A DNA stretch of 64,000 bases, taken from NCBI RefSeq assembly GCF_013705725.1, contig NZ_CP055481.1:2666001-2730000 (forward strand), in the 5' to 3' direction. The notes below the pieces were generated by a model that did no database searches, was not told the DNA's origin, and saw only the letters and a list, made by a program, of their open reading frames with translations. Made by a program: the position numbers and the translations under genes. The stretch's first letter is position 1. Each line of letters begins with the position of its first letter. This stretch comes from Klebsiella sp. RHBSTW-00484. Its GTDB lineage: Bacteria; Pseudomonadota; Gammaproteobacteria; Enterobacterales; Enterobacteriaceae. Below are positions 47,577 through 55,944 of this stretch, piece by piece.

Positions 47577-48317
47577 ATGTATCCCGTCGATCTTCATATG
47601 CATACCCTGGCCAGCACCCACGCCTACAGCACGGTGCATGACTATATCGCCGCTGCGGTGCGGAATCATATTCGCCTGATCGCCATCACCGACCATGGCC
47701 CGGAAATGGTTGATGCGCCGCATCCGTTCCACTTCAATAATTTGCGCGTACTGCCGCGGGTGGTTGATGGGGTCGGGATCCTGCGCGGTATTGAGGCTAA
47801 TATCAAATCCGGCGGCGAGACCGATTGCAGCGACAAAATGCGCGCGTCGCTGGATTTAGTGATTGCCGGATTCCACAAGCAGGTGTTTGCGCCTGCGGAC
47901 ATTACCACCAATACCGATGCGCTGATTGCCGTGATAGCGAGCGGGAAGGTGCATATCATCAGCCACCCTGGTAATCCGGAGTATCCGATTGATATCCCGG
48001 CGGTGGTGGCCGCCGCCAAAGCCTGCGACGTGGCTCTGGAGGTCAATAATGCCTCTTTTGTCCTGTCGCGTCAGGGTAGTGAGGGGAACTGTCGCAAAAT
48101 TGTTGCTGCCGTGCGCGACAGCGACGGACTTCTCTCGTTGGGTAGCGATTCACACAGCGCATTTTCGCTGGGGGATTTCAGCGCCTGCCAGCATCTGCTG
48201 GCGGAGGTGGATTTTCCGCCATCAAGAGTGCTGAACACCTCCGTGCGTCAGGTGCTGGCGTTTCTTGAACAGCGCGGTGGGGAGCGGATTGATGCGCTTT
48301 ATGCGCTGCCGGGATGA
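47577..48317 (+). CDS. PHP-domain phosphoesterase, YcdX paralog
   Basis: A 246-residue protein closely resembling E. coli YcdX (245 residues). It has the PHP metal ligands [39 protein letters not shown] and LGSDSHSAF. The family has a trinuclear Zn/Mn site and phosphatase activity. It stands between the two PTS clusters and converges on the EIIB gene of cluster II, so a sugar-phosphate role is possible. Ribosome site GGGAGAG. Confidence 0.9.
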   Translation: MYPVDLHMHTLASTHAYSTVHDYIAAAVRNHIRLIAITDHGPEMVDAPHPFHFNNLRVLPRVVDGVGILRGIEANIKSGGETDCSDKMRASLDLVIAGFHKQVFAPADITTNTDALIAVIASGKVHIISHPGNPEYPIDIPAVVAAAKACDVALEVNNASFVLSRQGSEGNCRKIVAAVRDSDGLLSLGSDSHSAFSLGDFSACQHLLAEVDFPPSRVLNTSVRQVLAFLEQRGGERIDALYALPG

Positions 48318-48335
48318 AAAGCCTTGTGGGTTAAA

Positions 48336-48360
48336 CCCTCTCCCTTAAAAAGGGAGAGGG
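48336..48360. other. 11-bp perfect hairpin between convergent genes
   Basis: Arms CCCTCTCCCTT and AAGGGAGAGGG with a three-base loop. There is no U-tract. This is a common enteric intergenic hairpin, possibly an mRNA-end stabiliser. Confidence 0.6.
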
Positions 48361-48398
48361 AGTACGGCGTGCCCGTGCGGCTTTGAGGTTGGGCGGTT

Positions 48399-48432
48399 GT
48401 AGCCGGACAGGTGCGCAGCACCGCCTCCGGGA
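48399..48432. repeat. REP unit, unoccupied
   Basis: GTAGCCGGACAGG ... CCTCCGGGA is the same REP class that both IS110 copies entered, with one C missing at the insertion point. It shows what the occupied sites looked like before insertion. Confidence 0.8.
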
Positions 48433-48439
48433 ACTCCTT

Positions 48440-48829
48440 CTACAGGTCAATAACGTTGCCTCGCGGCAGATTTAAAGACTTGCGAATGGCGGCGATAACC
48501 TCCGCCGGTTTGAGCAGCAATGAGTTAATGCAGACGTTCAGAATACGACAGCCGTCAAAACGTGAGGGGTTATCGATCGTAATGTCGGAGGCAATAATTG
48601 CGAGCTCTGATTCGAAAATATCTTTATCGGTAATTGGGTTCTTGAGCCCCAGCACGCCCTGGGTCTCTATTTTGATCGTAAAGCGATACTGCTTCGCGAG
48701 TTTCTCCAGTTGCTCCGCGGCCATATAGGTGTGCGCCACGCCGGTCGCGCATGCGGTCACCGCCACAATATGCAGATTCCGTTCGCTGGAGAAGGGCTGA
48801 ATCTCATCTCTTCCTGCACGAGTGGTCAT
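48440..48829 (-). CDS. fructose-type PTS EIIB component (cluster II)
   Basis: A 129-residue EIIB with phospho-Cys C27 in TACATGVAHTYMA. It has about 18 extra N-terminal residues compared with the cluster I EIIB. Its ATG overlaps the stop of the AraC gene (ATGA), so regulator and EIIB are co-translated. Confidence 0.9.
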   Translation of the reverse strand: MTTRAGRDEIQPFSSERNLHIVAVTACATGVAHTYMAAEQLEKLAKQYRFTIKIETQGVLGLKNPITDKDIFESELAIIASDITIDNPSRFDGCRILNVCINSLLLKPAEVIAAIRKSLNLPRGNVIDL

Positions 48830-49680
48830 ATGCTTGCTCCCTTATTTTTGCGCCGGTACTCAAGCGGCGTACAGTCGTTAATATCGCGAAATACCTTGCA
48901 GAAATAGTTGGTATCAGTAAAACCGCACTTCTCTGAAACCTCGTTTATTTTCAGATTGGTATTGGTTAGCAGTGCTTTTGAACGCGAGATGCGTGCTAAC
49001 TTGAGATATTCATTGAATTTCACGTCTGACTCCTTCGAAAACAGACGCGACAGATAGCCGGGAGAGATATTAAAGGTTTCGGCGACGCTCTCCCGACTAA
49101 TGTCCGTATGGTAGTGGCTATCAATATGGCCTTTAATTTCATCCAGTAGCGAAAAGGGCCCTCGCGGGTTATTCAGGCCATCGGTAATTTGGTATAGCAG
49201 GTCGTTAAGCAGCGCATAGACGATATGGGCAAAGGTCTCGCCGGTATTGTCCTGCGCCCACGCCAGGGATTCGGCCAGCTCAAGCAGCCGGTCGCGAACC
49301 GAACTGCTGGAGTTTTGCAGGTTATATTTCTCCACTTCTTTAAACTGCGTACCGTCCCAGTTGCTGATGCTAAAACCGACATCCTGCTTCCAGAAAACAA
49401 TCGACATGCAAATAACCGGGCTTTCCCACTGCGGTGAGTTCCAGCTGTTGGCGGGAATATAGGTAATGGTGCCGACCGGGCGTTCATATTTAACGATTCT
49501 GTCCGCCCCTTTCGGCAGCAGCATACTGAGCGCCCCTTTTACCGTCAGCTCGATGCGCGGCACGTGCAGATGATAGGCCATCGCCGGGGCCTGCGCGTTG
49601 CCGTTGGCCACCAGCACGCTCTCGTTAGTGGCGCACTGGTTACTGAATTCACTGAGGATCGATTGAATAAACGTAGCCAT
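48826..49680 (-). CDS. AraC-family regulator inside PTS cluster II
   Basis: A 284-residue protein with an N-terminal cupin-like domain and two C-terminal HTHs (DISRESVAETFNISPGYLSRLF; LKINEVSEKCGFTDTNYFCKVF). It is embedded between EIIC and EIIB with a two-base gap and an ATGA overlap, so it is made with the transporter and is the best candidate for the element shared by both PTS promoters. Confidence 0.88.
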   Translation of the reverse strand: MATFIQSILSEFSNQCATNESVLVANGNAQAPAMAYHLHVPRIELTVKGALSMLLPKGADRIVKYERPVGTITYIPANSWNSPQWESPVICMSIVFWKQDVGFSISNWDGTQFKEVEKYNLQNSSSSVRDRLLELAESLAWAQDNTGETFAHIVYALLNDLLYQITDGLNNPRGPFSLLDEIKGHIDSHYHTDISRESVAETFNISPGYLSRLFSKESDVKFNEYLKLARISRSKALLTNTNLKINEVSEKCGFTDTNYFCKVFRDINDCTPLEYRRKNKGASI

Positions 49681-49681
49681 A

Positions 49682-50701
49682 TTATGCCCGTGGTTTCATA
49701 ACGGTCTTTAAGACCTTGACCGCAACTGCGGTTGTGATGGTCCCGGCGATCACCGAAACGATATAGCCAAAATGGTTACTGACCACCGGTAATACAATCA
49801 GCCCGCCCCACGGGGCGGCGTTGGTTGCCCCAAACCATAAAGAAAGGACGGCGGCGACCGCGCTGCCGAGCATAATCGCCGGGATCACCCGTACCGGATC
49901 CGCTGCCGCAAACGGGATCGCACCTTCGGTGATGCCGACAAAACCCATGATCACCGCGGGCTTCCCGGCTTCCCGCTCTACATCATTAAAAATGTCTTTA
50001 AACAGAAAGGTCGCCAGCGCCAGCCCCAGCGGCGGCGTGCAGTCGGCGGCGGCCACTGCGGCCATAAGCTGCGGATTGGTCGAGATCAGGGCGACGGCAA
50101 AGAAAAAGGCGGTTTTGTTCATTGGCCCGCCCATATCGACGGCAATCATACAGCCCAGAATGGTACCGAGAATAATGAACGAGGCCCCCTGCATATTGCC
50201 AAGCCAGACGCTAAGCCACTTCATGACCCCGGCAATCGGGTCGCCAATAATGTAATAAACCGCCATTCCGGTCACGAACGTGCCAATCAGTGGAATAATA
50301 AAAATCGGCAATATCATGCGCAGGAAGTGAGGAATATTGAGCCGGGCAATCAGATTAAGCAGGAGGTAGACCACCAGTCCGGCAATAATCCCGGAAAGCA
50401 TGCCGCCTAAAAAGCCAGCGCCCATTTGATACGCCATTAACCCGCCGATGGCGCCCGGCGCGATGCCCGGTTTATCGACCATTGAATAAGCGATAAAACC
50501 CGACAGAATGGGGATGAACAGGGTTAATCCCGCCATCCCAATTTGCGACATCGCTTTCAAAAATCCGCGATCCGGCACGGCGGCTTCACCGTTAAACATT
50601 ACCGCCAGCGCCAGCAGCACGCCTCCGGCCACCACGAATGGGATCATGTACGACACGCCGGTCATGAAATGCCGCTTGGTATTTTTTAATAGTTTTAACA
50701 T
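49682..50701 (-). CDS. fructose-type PTS EIIC component (cluster II)
   Basis: A 339-residue permease paralogous to the cluster I EIIC: GVSYMIPFVVAGGV, AVDMGGPMNKTA, GITEGAIPFAAADP. About nine to ten helices. The ATG at 50701 follows GAGG. Confidence 0.9.
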   Translation of the reverse strand: MLKLLKNTKRHFMTGVSYMIPFVVAGGVLLALAVMFNGEAAVPDRGFLKAMSQIGMAGLTLFIPILSGFIAYSMVDKPGIAPGAIGGLMAYQMGAGFLGGMLSGIIAGLVVYLLLNLIARLNIPHFLRMILPIFIIPLIGTFVTGMAVYYIIGDPIAGVMKWLSVWLGNMQGASFIILGTILGCMIAVDMGGPMNKTAFFFAVALISTNPQLMAAVAAADCTPPLGLALATFLFKDIFNDVEREAGKPAVIMGFVGITEGAIPFAAADPVRVIPAIMLGSAVAAVLSLWFGATNAAPWGGLIVLPVVSNHFGYIVSVIAGTITTAVAVKVLKTVMKPRA

Positions 50702-50724
50702 GTCAGCCTCATAACGTTTGGTGA

Positions 50725-53226
50725 TCAGAAGGCCAGAGTTCTGGATATCAGGTTGTAGAGTGCTTTTGGGTTTTTCATTTCTTTGACCAGACTGACAAAT
50801 TCATCATTCATCAGCATGCGCGCCAGGGTGGAGAAATATTTCATATGCTCATTATCCTGCGCGGAATTGCTGATCGTCAGCATAAACAGGGTGTCTACCA
50901 TCACGCCGCCCCAGGCTATCGGCTGCTTAAGCGTTGCGACGCTAATAGCAGAGTCGTGGATGTAGTCCGTTTGGGCGTGGGGGATGGCAAACCCCGAGCC
51001 GACAACGGTAGGAAAAGGCACTTCCCGGGCCCAGATGTCGTCACATAGTCTGTCACGCTCATCGGTACGCTCACGCAGCCACAGGTTATCGACCATCATT
51101 TTGATCGCTTCGTTTTTATCGGCGGCGTCAATATTCCACAGGATCATCTCCGGTGACAGAAGCGGTTTTTTCGCCGCTCCGCCGCCCGAGCTTTGCAGTA
51201 TGGCTTTGACCTGGTCTGCGCGTTGGCTCGCGAGCAGGGTTTGCGTTAGCGTCTGGCAACCGGCAACGTTAAGCTTTCTGAGCGCATTTTTAATCCTTGG
51301 GATTGCGGCGCAGTTCATACTCAATTCATCAAAACCGATGCCGATGAGCAGGGGGAGAATAGGGGCGTCGGCGGCCAGTTCGCCGCAAAGCCCGATCGGT
51401 TTACCGGCGCGATGAGCTTCGCTGACCGCAAACTGCAGGGCGCGTAAAAAAGGCGGCGCGTAGCTGTCGTAGAGGCTCTTTACCTGAGCATTTCCCCGGT
51501 CGGCGGCGAAAAAGTACTGCGTCAGGTCGTTACTGCCAACGCTGAAAAAATCGGCGTATTCGGCCATTTCCGCCATTGCGAACAGCACCGAGGGAACTTC
51601 CAGCATGATACCGAGCGCGATCGCTTCATCGAATGCCAGCCCTTCACCGCGCATCTCCTGCTTGACCGACTCCAGTACCTCCCGGCACCAGAGAAGTTCT
51701 TCAACTCGCGTAATCATCGGCAACATGATTTTGGCCTGACCTGCCGCCGATGCGATAAGAATCGCCTTCAACTGGGCGGCGAAAAGGTCGCGATAGTGCG
51801 GATAGGTACGCACTGCCCGGAAGCCGAGAAACGGGTTCTTTTCTTTGTCGCTGCTAAGGTATTCGACGGGCTTATCACCGCCGATGTCAAAAGTGCGAAA
51901 GATAACCGTTTTACCCGCAGCCAGAATGATCACCTGTGTGTAAAGGTCGGCCAGCTCCTTGCAGGTGGGGGGCGTATCGCGGCCCATAAAGGTTATCTCA
52001 GTGCGAAACAGCCCGATGCTTTGTGCGCCATTATCAAAGGCGGCCTGCGCTTCGGCGAGGCTGGCAATGTTTGCCGCGATCTCAATGCGCTGCCCGTCGC
52101 CGGTCTGTGCTGGCGTTGAAGCGTTTGCCCGTAATAACTGCTGCATGGCCTGCTGTACGGCAATTTCCTGGCGGTAATAGCGCAGCGTCTTCTCATCTGG
52201 ATGGGTAATCAGAATTCCGGGCTCGCCATCAATAATTATCTGCCGCTCAGGCTCAAGCTTGAGCGACGACATATCGATATCGGTCAAGGTTGGAATACTT
52301 AATGCGCGCGCCAGGATTGCCGTGTGCGATGTTTTTCCCGTGGACGATAACACCAGGCCGGCGATCCGGTTTTTGTCGAGAGCCAGAAACTGGCTGGGAG
52401 TCAGGTGGTTGGCGAACACAATCGCCGGTTCGTTGAGCGTAAGCGGCGAGTGTGCCAGCGCCTGTTCGCCATACAGCGTGCAAATAAGCTGTGTAGCGAT
52501 GTCGAGGATATCCAGCGTTCGCTCCTGAATATAATGGCTGGATGAGCGCTCAAGCATGTGGCAAAAATCGAGAGCCGCCTGAGCGATGGCGGACCAGGCA
52601 TTGATATTGTTACTAAGATAACCGATCGCCTTATCCCGAAAGGTCATGTCGGTAATTAGCGAGAGATGGGCTTCGATAAGCTCGCGTTCAACGCCGTGGG
52701 TTTGTCCAAGGGCCGTCTCTTTCTCTGCGCGCAAAGCGTCTAAACCAGCGATGAGTCGGGCCGTTTCATCTTCAAGGTGATCAACGTGGCCCGGATTTTG
52801 CTCGATGATGTCGGCGAACGTGAGGCTTTGCACTACCCTTGGTTTGGCGATCGCCGCGCCTTTATTGATGCGGGTTCCCTGAATAACCTGCGGGTTCAGC
52901 TCCCGCAGGCAGCGGGGCAGATAGCCCAGGCTGGTCACCGGTGCAGGTGCAAGGCTAAATGTCGGCAGGTCGCAAAGCAGAGCGTGAAGTTGTGCGGCGG
53001 CGTTCTGTTCATCATTGCCGCTCAGTGAGATACGACATTCGTCGTTTAACAGCGTGTCGGTAGCTATCAGCGAAAGGGCGCTTTTCGCGTTGGCCTGGAG
53101 GCCGGTGCGGGTGTTCTCCCAGTCGATAGTGGCCTGGAATAAATGACATAATCGCGCGATGTATCCAGCAGGCCTGGCGTGTATACCTTCACTTAGCTCG
53201 CATATATAAGTTAGGACCACCGCCAT
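50725..53226 (-). CDS. multiphosphoryl transfer protein HPr-EI-EIIA (FryA/FrwA-like, cluster II)
   Basis: An 833-residue HPr-EI-EIIA fusion with H16 (GIHARPAG), the EI active His in TGKTSHTAILAR, PEP motifs GIGLFRTEI, FDIGGDKP and SVGSNDLTQY, and the EIIA His in GFAIPHAQTD. Strongly similar to the cluster I protein along its whole length, so the clusters arose by duplication or share recent ancestry. Ribosome site GGAG five bases before the ATG. Confidence 0.93.
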   Translation of the reverse strand: MAVVLTYICELSEGIHARPAGYIARLCHLFQATIDWENTRTGLQANAKSALSLIATDTLLNDECRISLSGNDEQNAAAQLHALLCDLPTFSLAPAPVTSLGYLPRCLRELNPQVIQGTRINKGAAIAKPRVVQSLTFADIIEQNPGHVDHLEDETARLIAGLDALRAEKETALGQTHGVERELIEAHLSLITDMTFRDKAIGYLSNNINAWSAIAQAALDFCHMLERSSSHYIQERTLDILDIATQLICTLYGEQALAHSPLTLNEPAIVFANHLTPSQFLALDKNRIAGLVLSSTGKTSHTAILARALSIPTLTDIDMSSLKLEPERQIIIDGEPGILITHPDEKTLRYYRQEIAVQQAMQQLLRANASTPAQTGDGQRIEIAANIASLAEAQAAFDNGAQSIGLFRTEITFMGRDTPPTCKELADLYTQVIILAAGKTVIFRTFDIGGDKPVEYLSSDKEKNPFLGFRAVRTYPHYRDLFAAQLKAILIASAAGQAKIMLPMITRVEELLWCREVLESVKQEMRGEGLAFDEAIALGIMLEVPSVLFAMAEMAEYADFFSVGSNDLTQYFFAADRGNAQVKSLYDSYAPPFLRALQFAVSEAHRAGKPIGLCGELAADAPILPLLIGIGFDELSMNCAAIPRIKNALRKLNVAGCQTLTQTLLASQRADQVKAILQSSGGGAAKKPLLSPEMILWNIDAADKNEAIKMMVDNLWLRERTDERDRLCDDIWAREVPFPTVVGSGFAIPHAQTDYIHDSAISVATLKQPIAWGGVMVDTLFMLTISNSAQDNEHMKYFSTLARMLMNDEFVSLVKEMKNPKALYNLISRTLAF

Positions 53227-53304
53227 TTCGACTCCTGAGCGCTTTCGTGCACGACAATGAACTGCTGGATCCCGCTATCTTTCCCTGTTCGTACTGGTGA
53301 TGAC

Positions 53305-53369
53305 ATAGTAAAAAAGTCACCTTTACTTAAAAATAGTGACCTGATTGTGATTTTGTGACTTTTGTCATA
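53305..53369 (-). promoter_or_regulatory. CRP-type promoter module of PTS cluster II
   Basis: Leftward promoter with a CRP-like box TGTGA-N6-TCATA (53354-53369), element GTCACCTTTACT (53316-53327) and -10-like TACTAT (complement of 53305-53310). Spacings of 38 bp between element and CRP box and 54 bp between CRP and -10 centres equal those of the cluster I module. The rest of 53227-53577 shows nothing else. Confidence 0.65.
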
Positions 53370-53577
53370 TTTATCGCTGATGAAAACATTGAGTACTGAA
53401 TTGATTTAAAATGCTTTTTACTTTTCTGCTTTTGCAATGGGTTTGCGAGATTGGTCACAAATTTAAAGCAATAAGAGAGGAGAGCGAACGGGGGGGAACC
53501 GCCAACAATCTGGGCAAAAAACACGTCGGTATTACCAAGGCAAGGCATCAGTAAAAACAGATGCTTTTTAATATGGT

Positions 53578-53790
53578 TTAAGAAAGATAGACGTTTGCTG
53601 CAGTTGGGCCCCGCAGTCCGTTTACCCGACGAAATTCGACGCGGATACCGGGGCTGATGGTGGTGGGTTCACCTGGGGATAATGCGGAAATGTGGACCTG
53701 AACGTCTTTACGACCATCAGAAGGGACTATCAGGCCTTTGCCTGTTTTATTATCGAATGTTTTGACAATACCTGTCATTTTTTGGAACAA
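53578..53790 (-). CDS. cspH: cold-shock-like protein CspH
   Basis: A 70-residue OB-fold protein. [31 protein letters not shown] and [15 protein letters not shown] line up with E. coli CspH along its length. As in CspH, the usual RNP1 aromatic triad is altered (GKGLIVP instead of GFGFI), so nucleic-acid binding may be weak. The TTG start at 53790 gives the CspH length and follows AAGG. Confidence 0.88.
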   Translation of the reverse strand: MFQKMTGIVKTFDNKTGKGLIVPSDGRKDVQVHISALSPGEPTTISPGIRVEFRRVNGLRGPTAANVYLS

Positions 53791-53824
53791 ATAAATACCT
53801 TTTAAATGTGAAAATCGACATAAC

Positions 53825-53955
53825 TATACCCTAAATAATTCGAGTTGCAGGATAAAACGATTCATCGTTTTGAACAGCGCTTGTGCTGGCCCCGAAGGAG
53901 TGAGGCTGAATCACGCGGCTAACGCATATGTAACTTGAAGTATGACGGGGATATA
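53825..53955 (+). repeat. palindromic intergenic repeat, copy 3 of variant A (diverged core)
   Basis: Same outer arms and CAGCGCTTG-GCTGGCCCCGAAGG middle as the copies at 4768 and 47403, but the first inner dyad is replaced by AAAACGATTCATCGTTTT. It separates cspH from the ymcF terminator and fills most of the gap. Confidence 0.86.
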
Positions 53956-53992
53956 CAGTAGGCAAACGAGAAGTCTATTCATGTTGAAATAA

Positions 53993-54014
53993 AACCCGCG
54001 TGCTTGCGGGCTTT
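53993..54014 (-). terminator. terminator downstream of ymcF
   Basis: On the minus strand CCCGC-AAGCAC-GCGGG is followed by TTTTATTT. It closes the ymcF transcript. Confidence 0.75.
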
Positions 54015-54104
54015 CTCTTAGCCAAAATAGCGTAAAAAGCGTCATCTGTGTTGTCTGATTATTGCTCAATCACGCGTTACAATCGGTAGTTGGCAAGGGA
54101 TAAA

Positions 54105-54275
54105 TTAAGCGGCAGTTCTTGTTGAAGACTGGAAAAGTTTATGGCAGTAGGGGCAAATGAGTTGAGCACCTTTTTGTACTCGACTGAAGCTGTGTTCTGA
54201 GTCCTGGGAGCAGTTAGGACAGTTGCATTTTACGAGATAATTACGGCGAGTTTTAGAGTCTTTGCGTTCTGACAT
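54105..54275 (-). CDS. ymcF: small cold-shock zinc-ribbon protein YmcF
   Basis: A 56-residue protein (MSERKDSKTRRNYLVKC...). Two Cys clusters, C17-x-C19-xx-C22 and C41-xx-C44, make a zinc ribbon. It matches from memory the E. coli YmcF/YnfQ cold-shock small proteins, which are encoded next to csp genes. Ribosome site CAGGAA. It has a long upstream region (54276-54440) suited to a cold-shock leader. Confidence 0.85.
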   Translation of the reverse strand: MSERKDSKTRRNYLVKCNCPNCSQDSEHSFSRVQKGAQLICPYCHKLFQSSTRTAA

Positions 54276-54444
54276 ATGATATTTCCTGATCTATGGAGTT
54301 AAGACCATACCTCATTTCCGCATAAATAGCTCTAACTGATTCTCGGTTGCATTCGATTGTGCGGCTTACGCTGTGATCAATTGATGACAGAAATAGTTTT
54401 TACGTACAGGACGTTGCGAAAGAGTAAAATTCCCCCTAATTTTT

Positions 54445-54460
54445 TGTGATTTAAATCACC
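54445..54460. promoter_or_regulatory. CRP-box candidate in the ymcF/PLP-lyase divergent region
   Basis: TGTGATTTAAATCACC matches TGTGA-N6-TCACA at all but the last position. It lies 296 bp before the PLP lyase start in a 481-bp AT-rich gap (54276-54756) that otherwise contains no gene. Confidence 0.6.
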
Positions 54461-54756
54461 ATTTAAAATGGATGTGTTATTTATCATGGTGTTAGTGATA
54501 TCATGTGTTTGCGATCAGAGAACAATTTTCTCCATATTCGCCTGATTAGAGGGAAAATAGGTAAGATTTTCTTCCCCGCCTAATATACATTTTAACTGTG
54601 GTTGAAGGATGCAAATCACTATGTTGATGATGAAATGGCCATCTATTATCTGGCCATTAAACGAAGTTTTGGCTGCTGTTTTATACGCCGACTTTGCTAA
54701 CCAAAAAAATATAAGCTCACGATATTTTATGACTAATAATAGTTTGAGTGTACCCT

Positions 54757-55944
54757 ATGAAAAATAGAACTATAGATATTGCCACCCTGGCCGTTCATGC
54801 TGGAAATCAATCCGATCCAGTAAATAACGCTATATTTACTCCGATTGTGACCGCCAGCTCTTTTATTCAACCTAATCTTTATGAAGGCGGCGATTTTTGC
54901 TATTCCCGCGTTTCTAACCCAACACGCACAGCTTATGAGTCAGCGCTCGCGGAACTGGAAGCAGGTATTTATGCTACCGCCACCGCGTCTGGAATGGCGG
55001 CAACGAACATTGTTATGGAGTTACTGCCGAAGGATGCGCATATTATCGCGATGAAAGGCGTATATGGCGGCACCTGGCGACTGTTTGAAAAACTGAAGAC
55101 ATTAACTACCGGGGCGACTATTTCCTATGTCGACCTTAATGATGAGGTGAGCCTGGTTAATAGTATTCAAGAGAATACGGCTTTAATCTGGATCGAAACG
55201 CCGACCAATCCACTACTTGAGCTGGTCGATATTGATAAGGTTTGTCGCATTGCTAAAGAATACGCAATCCTCACCTGTGTCGATAATACTTTTGCCAGCG
55301 CCTGGAATCATAAACCGCTCGAGATGGGGGCTGATATGGTGATGCTCTCCACCAGTAAATATATCGGGGGACACTCAGATTTAATTGGCGGTGCGGTGAT
55401 CACCAATAATGAAGTATTAGCAGGGCGGCTCGACTTTATCAAAACCACTATCGGCTCAATTGCTTCGCCTTTTGATGCCTATCTCGCACTGCGTGGTATG
55501 AAAACGCTGGATCTGCGCATGGAACGTCAGTGCAGTAACGCGTTGCGTATTGCTCAATATCTCGAAAACCACCCGGTGATTGCCAGTGTTTATTACCCTG
55601 GCCTGCCGTCACACCCGCAGCATCAATTGTGCAAGAAGCAAATGCGTTCAGGCGGCGCGGTAGTGACTGCGACCTTAAAAGGCGACATTCAGAGCCTGAA
55701 GCAATTTATCAGTGGTCTGCACTATTTTGTGCTGGCGGAGTCGCTGGGCGGCGTGGAGAGCATGATTAACCATTCGGCCTCCATGTCGCATGGGGCGATG
55801 TCAAAAGAAGAGCGCGAGGCTATTGGCGTCTATGACACCACGCTGCGTTTTTCCGTCGGCATTGAACATGTTGATGACTTAATTCAGGACCTGGACATCG
55901 CCTTCGACGGTATGGACATCAAACAGGATAACCATCATGCATGA
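54757..55944 (+). CDS. PLP-dependent Cys/Met metabolism enzyme (cystathionine/methionine gamma-lyase family)
   Basis: A 395-residue fold-type I enzyme with FCYSRVSNPTR (phosphate and PLP contacts), GMAATNIV, IETPTNPLLELVDI, the Asp in VDNTFAS and the PLP lysine in MLSTSKYIGGHSD. The family includes methionine gamma-lyase, cystathionine beta/gamma-lyases and gamma-synthase. Position with RidA and two cysteine-degrading enzymes argues for a lyase. The ATG at 54757 after GAG is preferred to a GTG at 54748. Overlaps the transporter gene by eight bases. Confidence 0.88.
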   Translation: MKNRTIDIATLAVHAGNQSDPVNNAIFTPIVTASSFIQPNLYEGGDFCYSRVSNPTRTAYESALAELEAGIYATATASGMAATNIVMELLPKDAHIIAMKGVYGGTWRLFEKLKTLTTGATISYVDLNDEVSLVNSIQENTALIWIETPTNPLLELVDIDKVCRIAKEYAILTCVDNTFASAWNHKPLEMGADMVMLSTSKYIGGHSDLIGGAVITNNEVLAGRLDFIKTTIGSIASPFDAYLALRGMKTLDLRMERQCSNALRIAQYLENHPVIASVYYPGLPSHPQHQLCKKQMRSGGAVVTATLKGDIQSLKQFISGLHYFVLAESLGGVESMINHSASMSHGAMSKEEREAIGVYDTTLRFSVGIEHVDDLIQDLDIAFDGMDIKQDNHHA

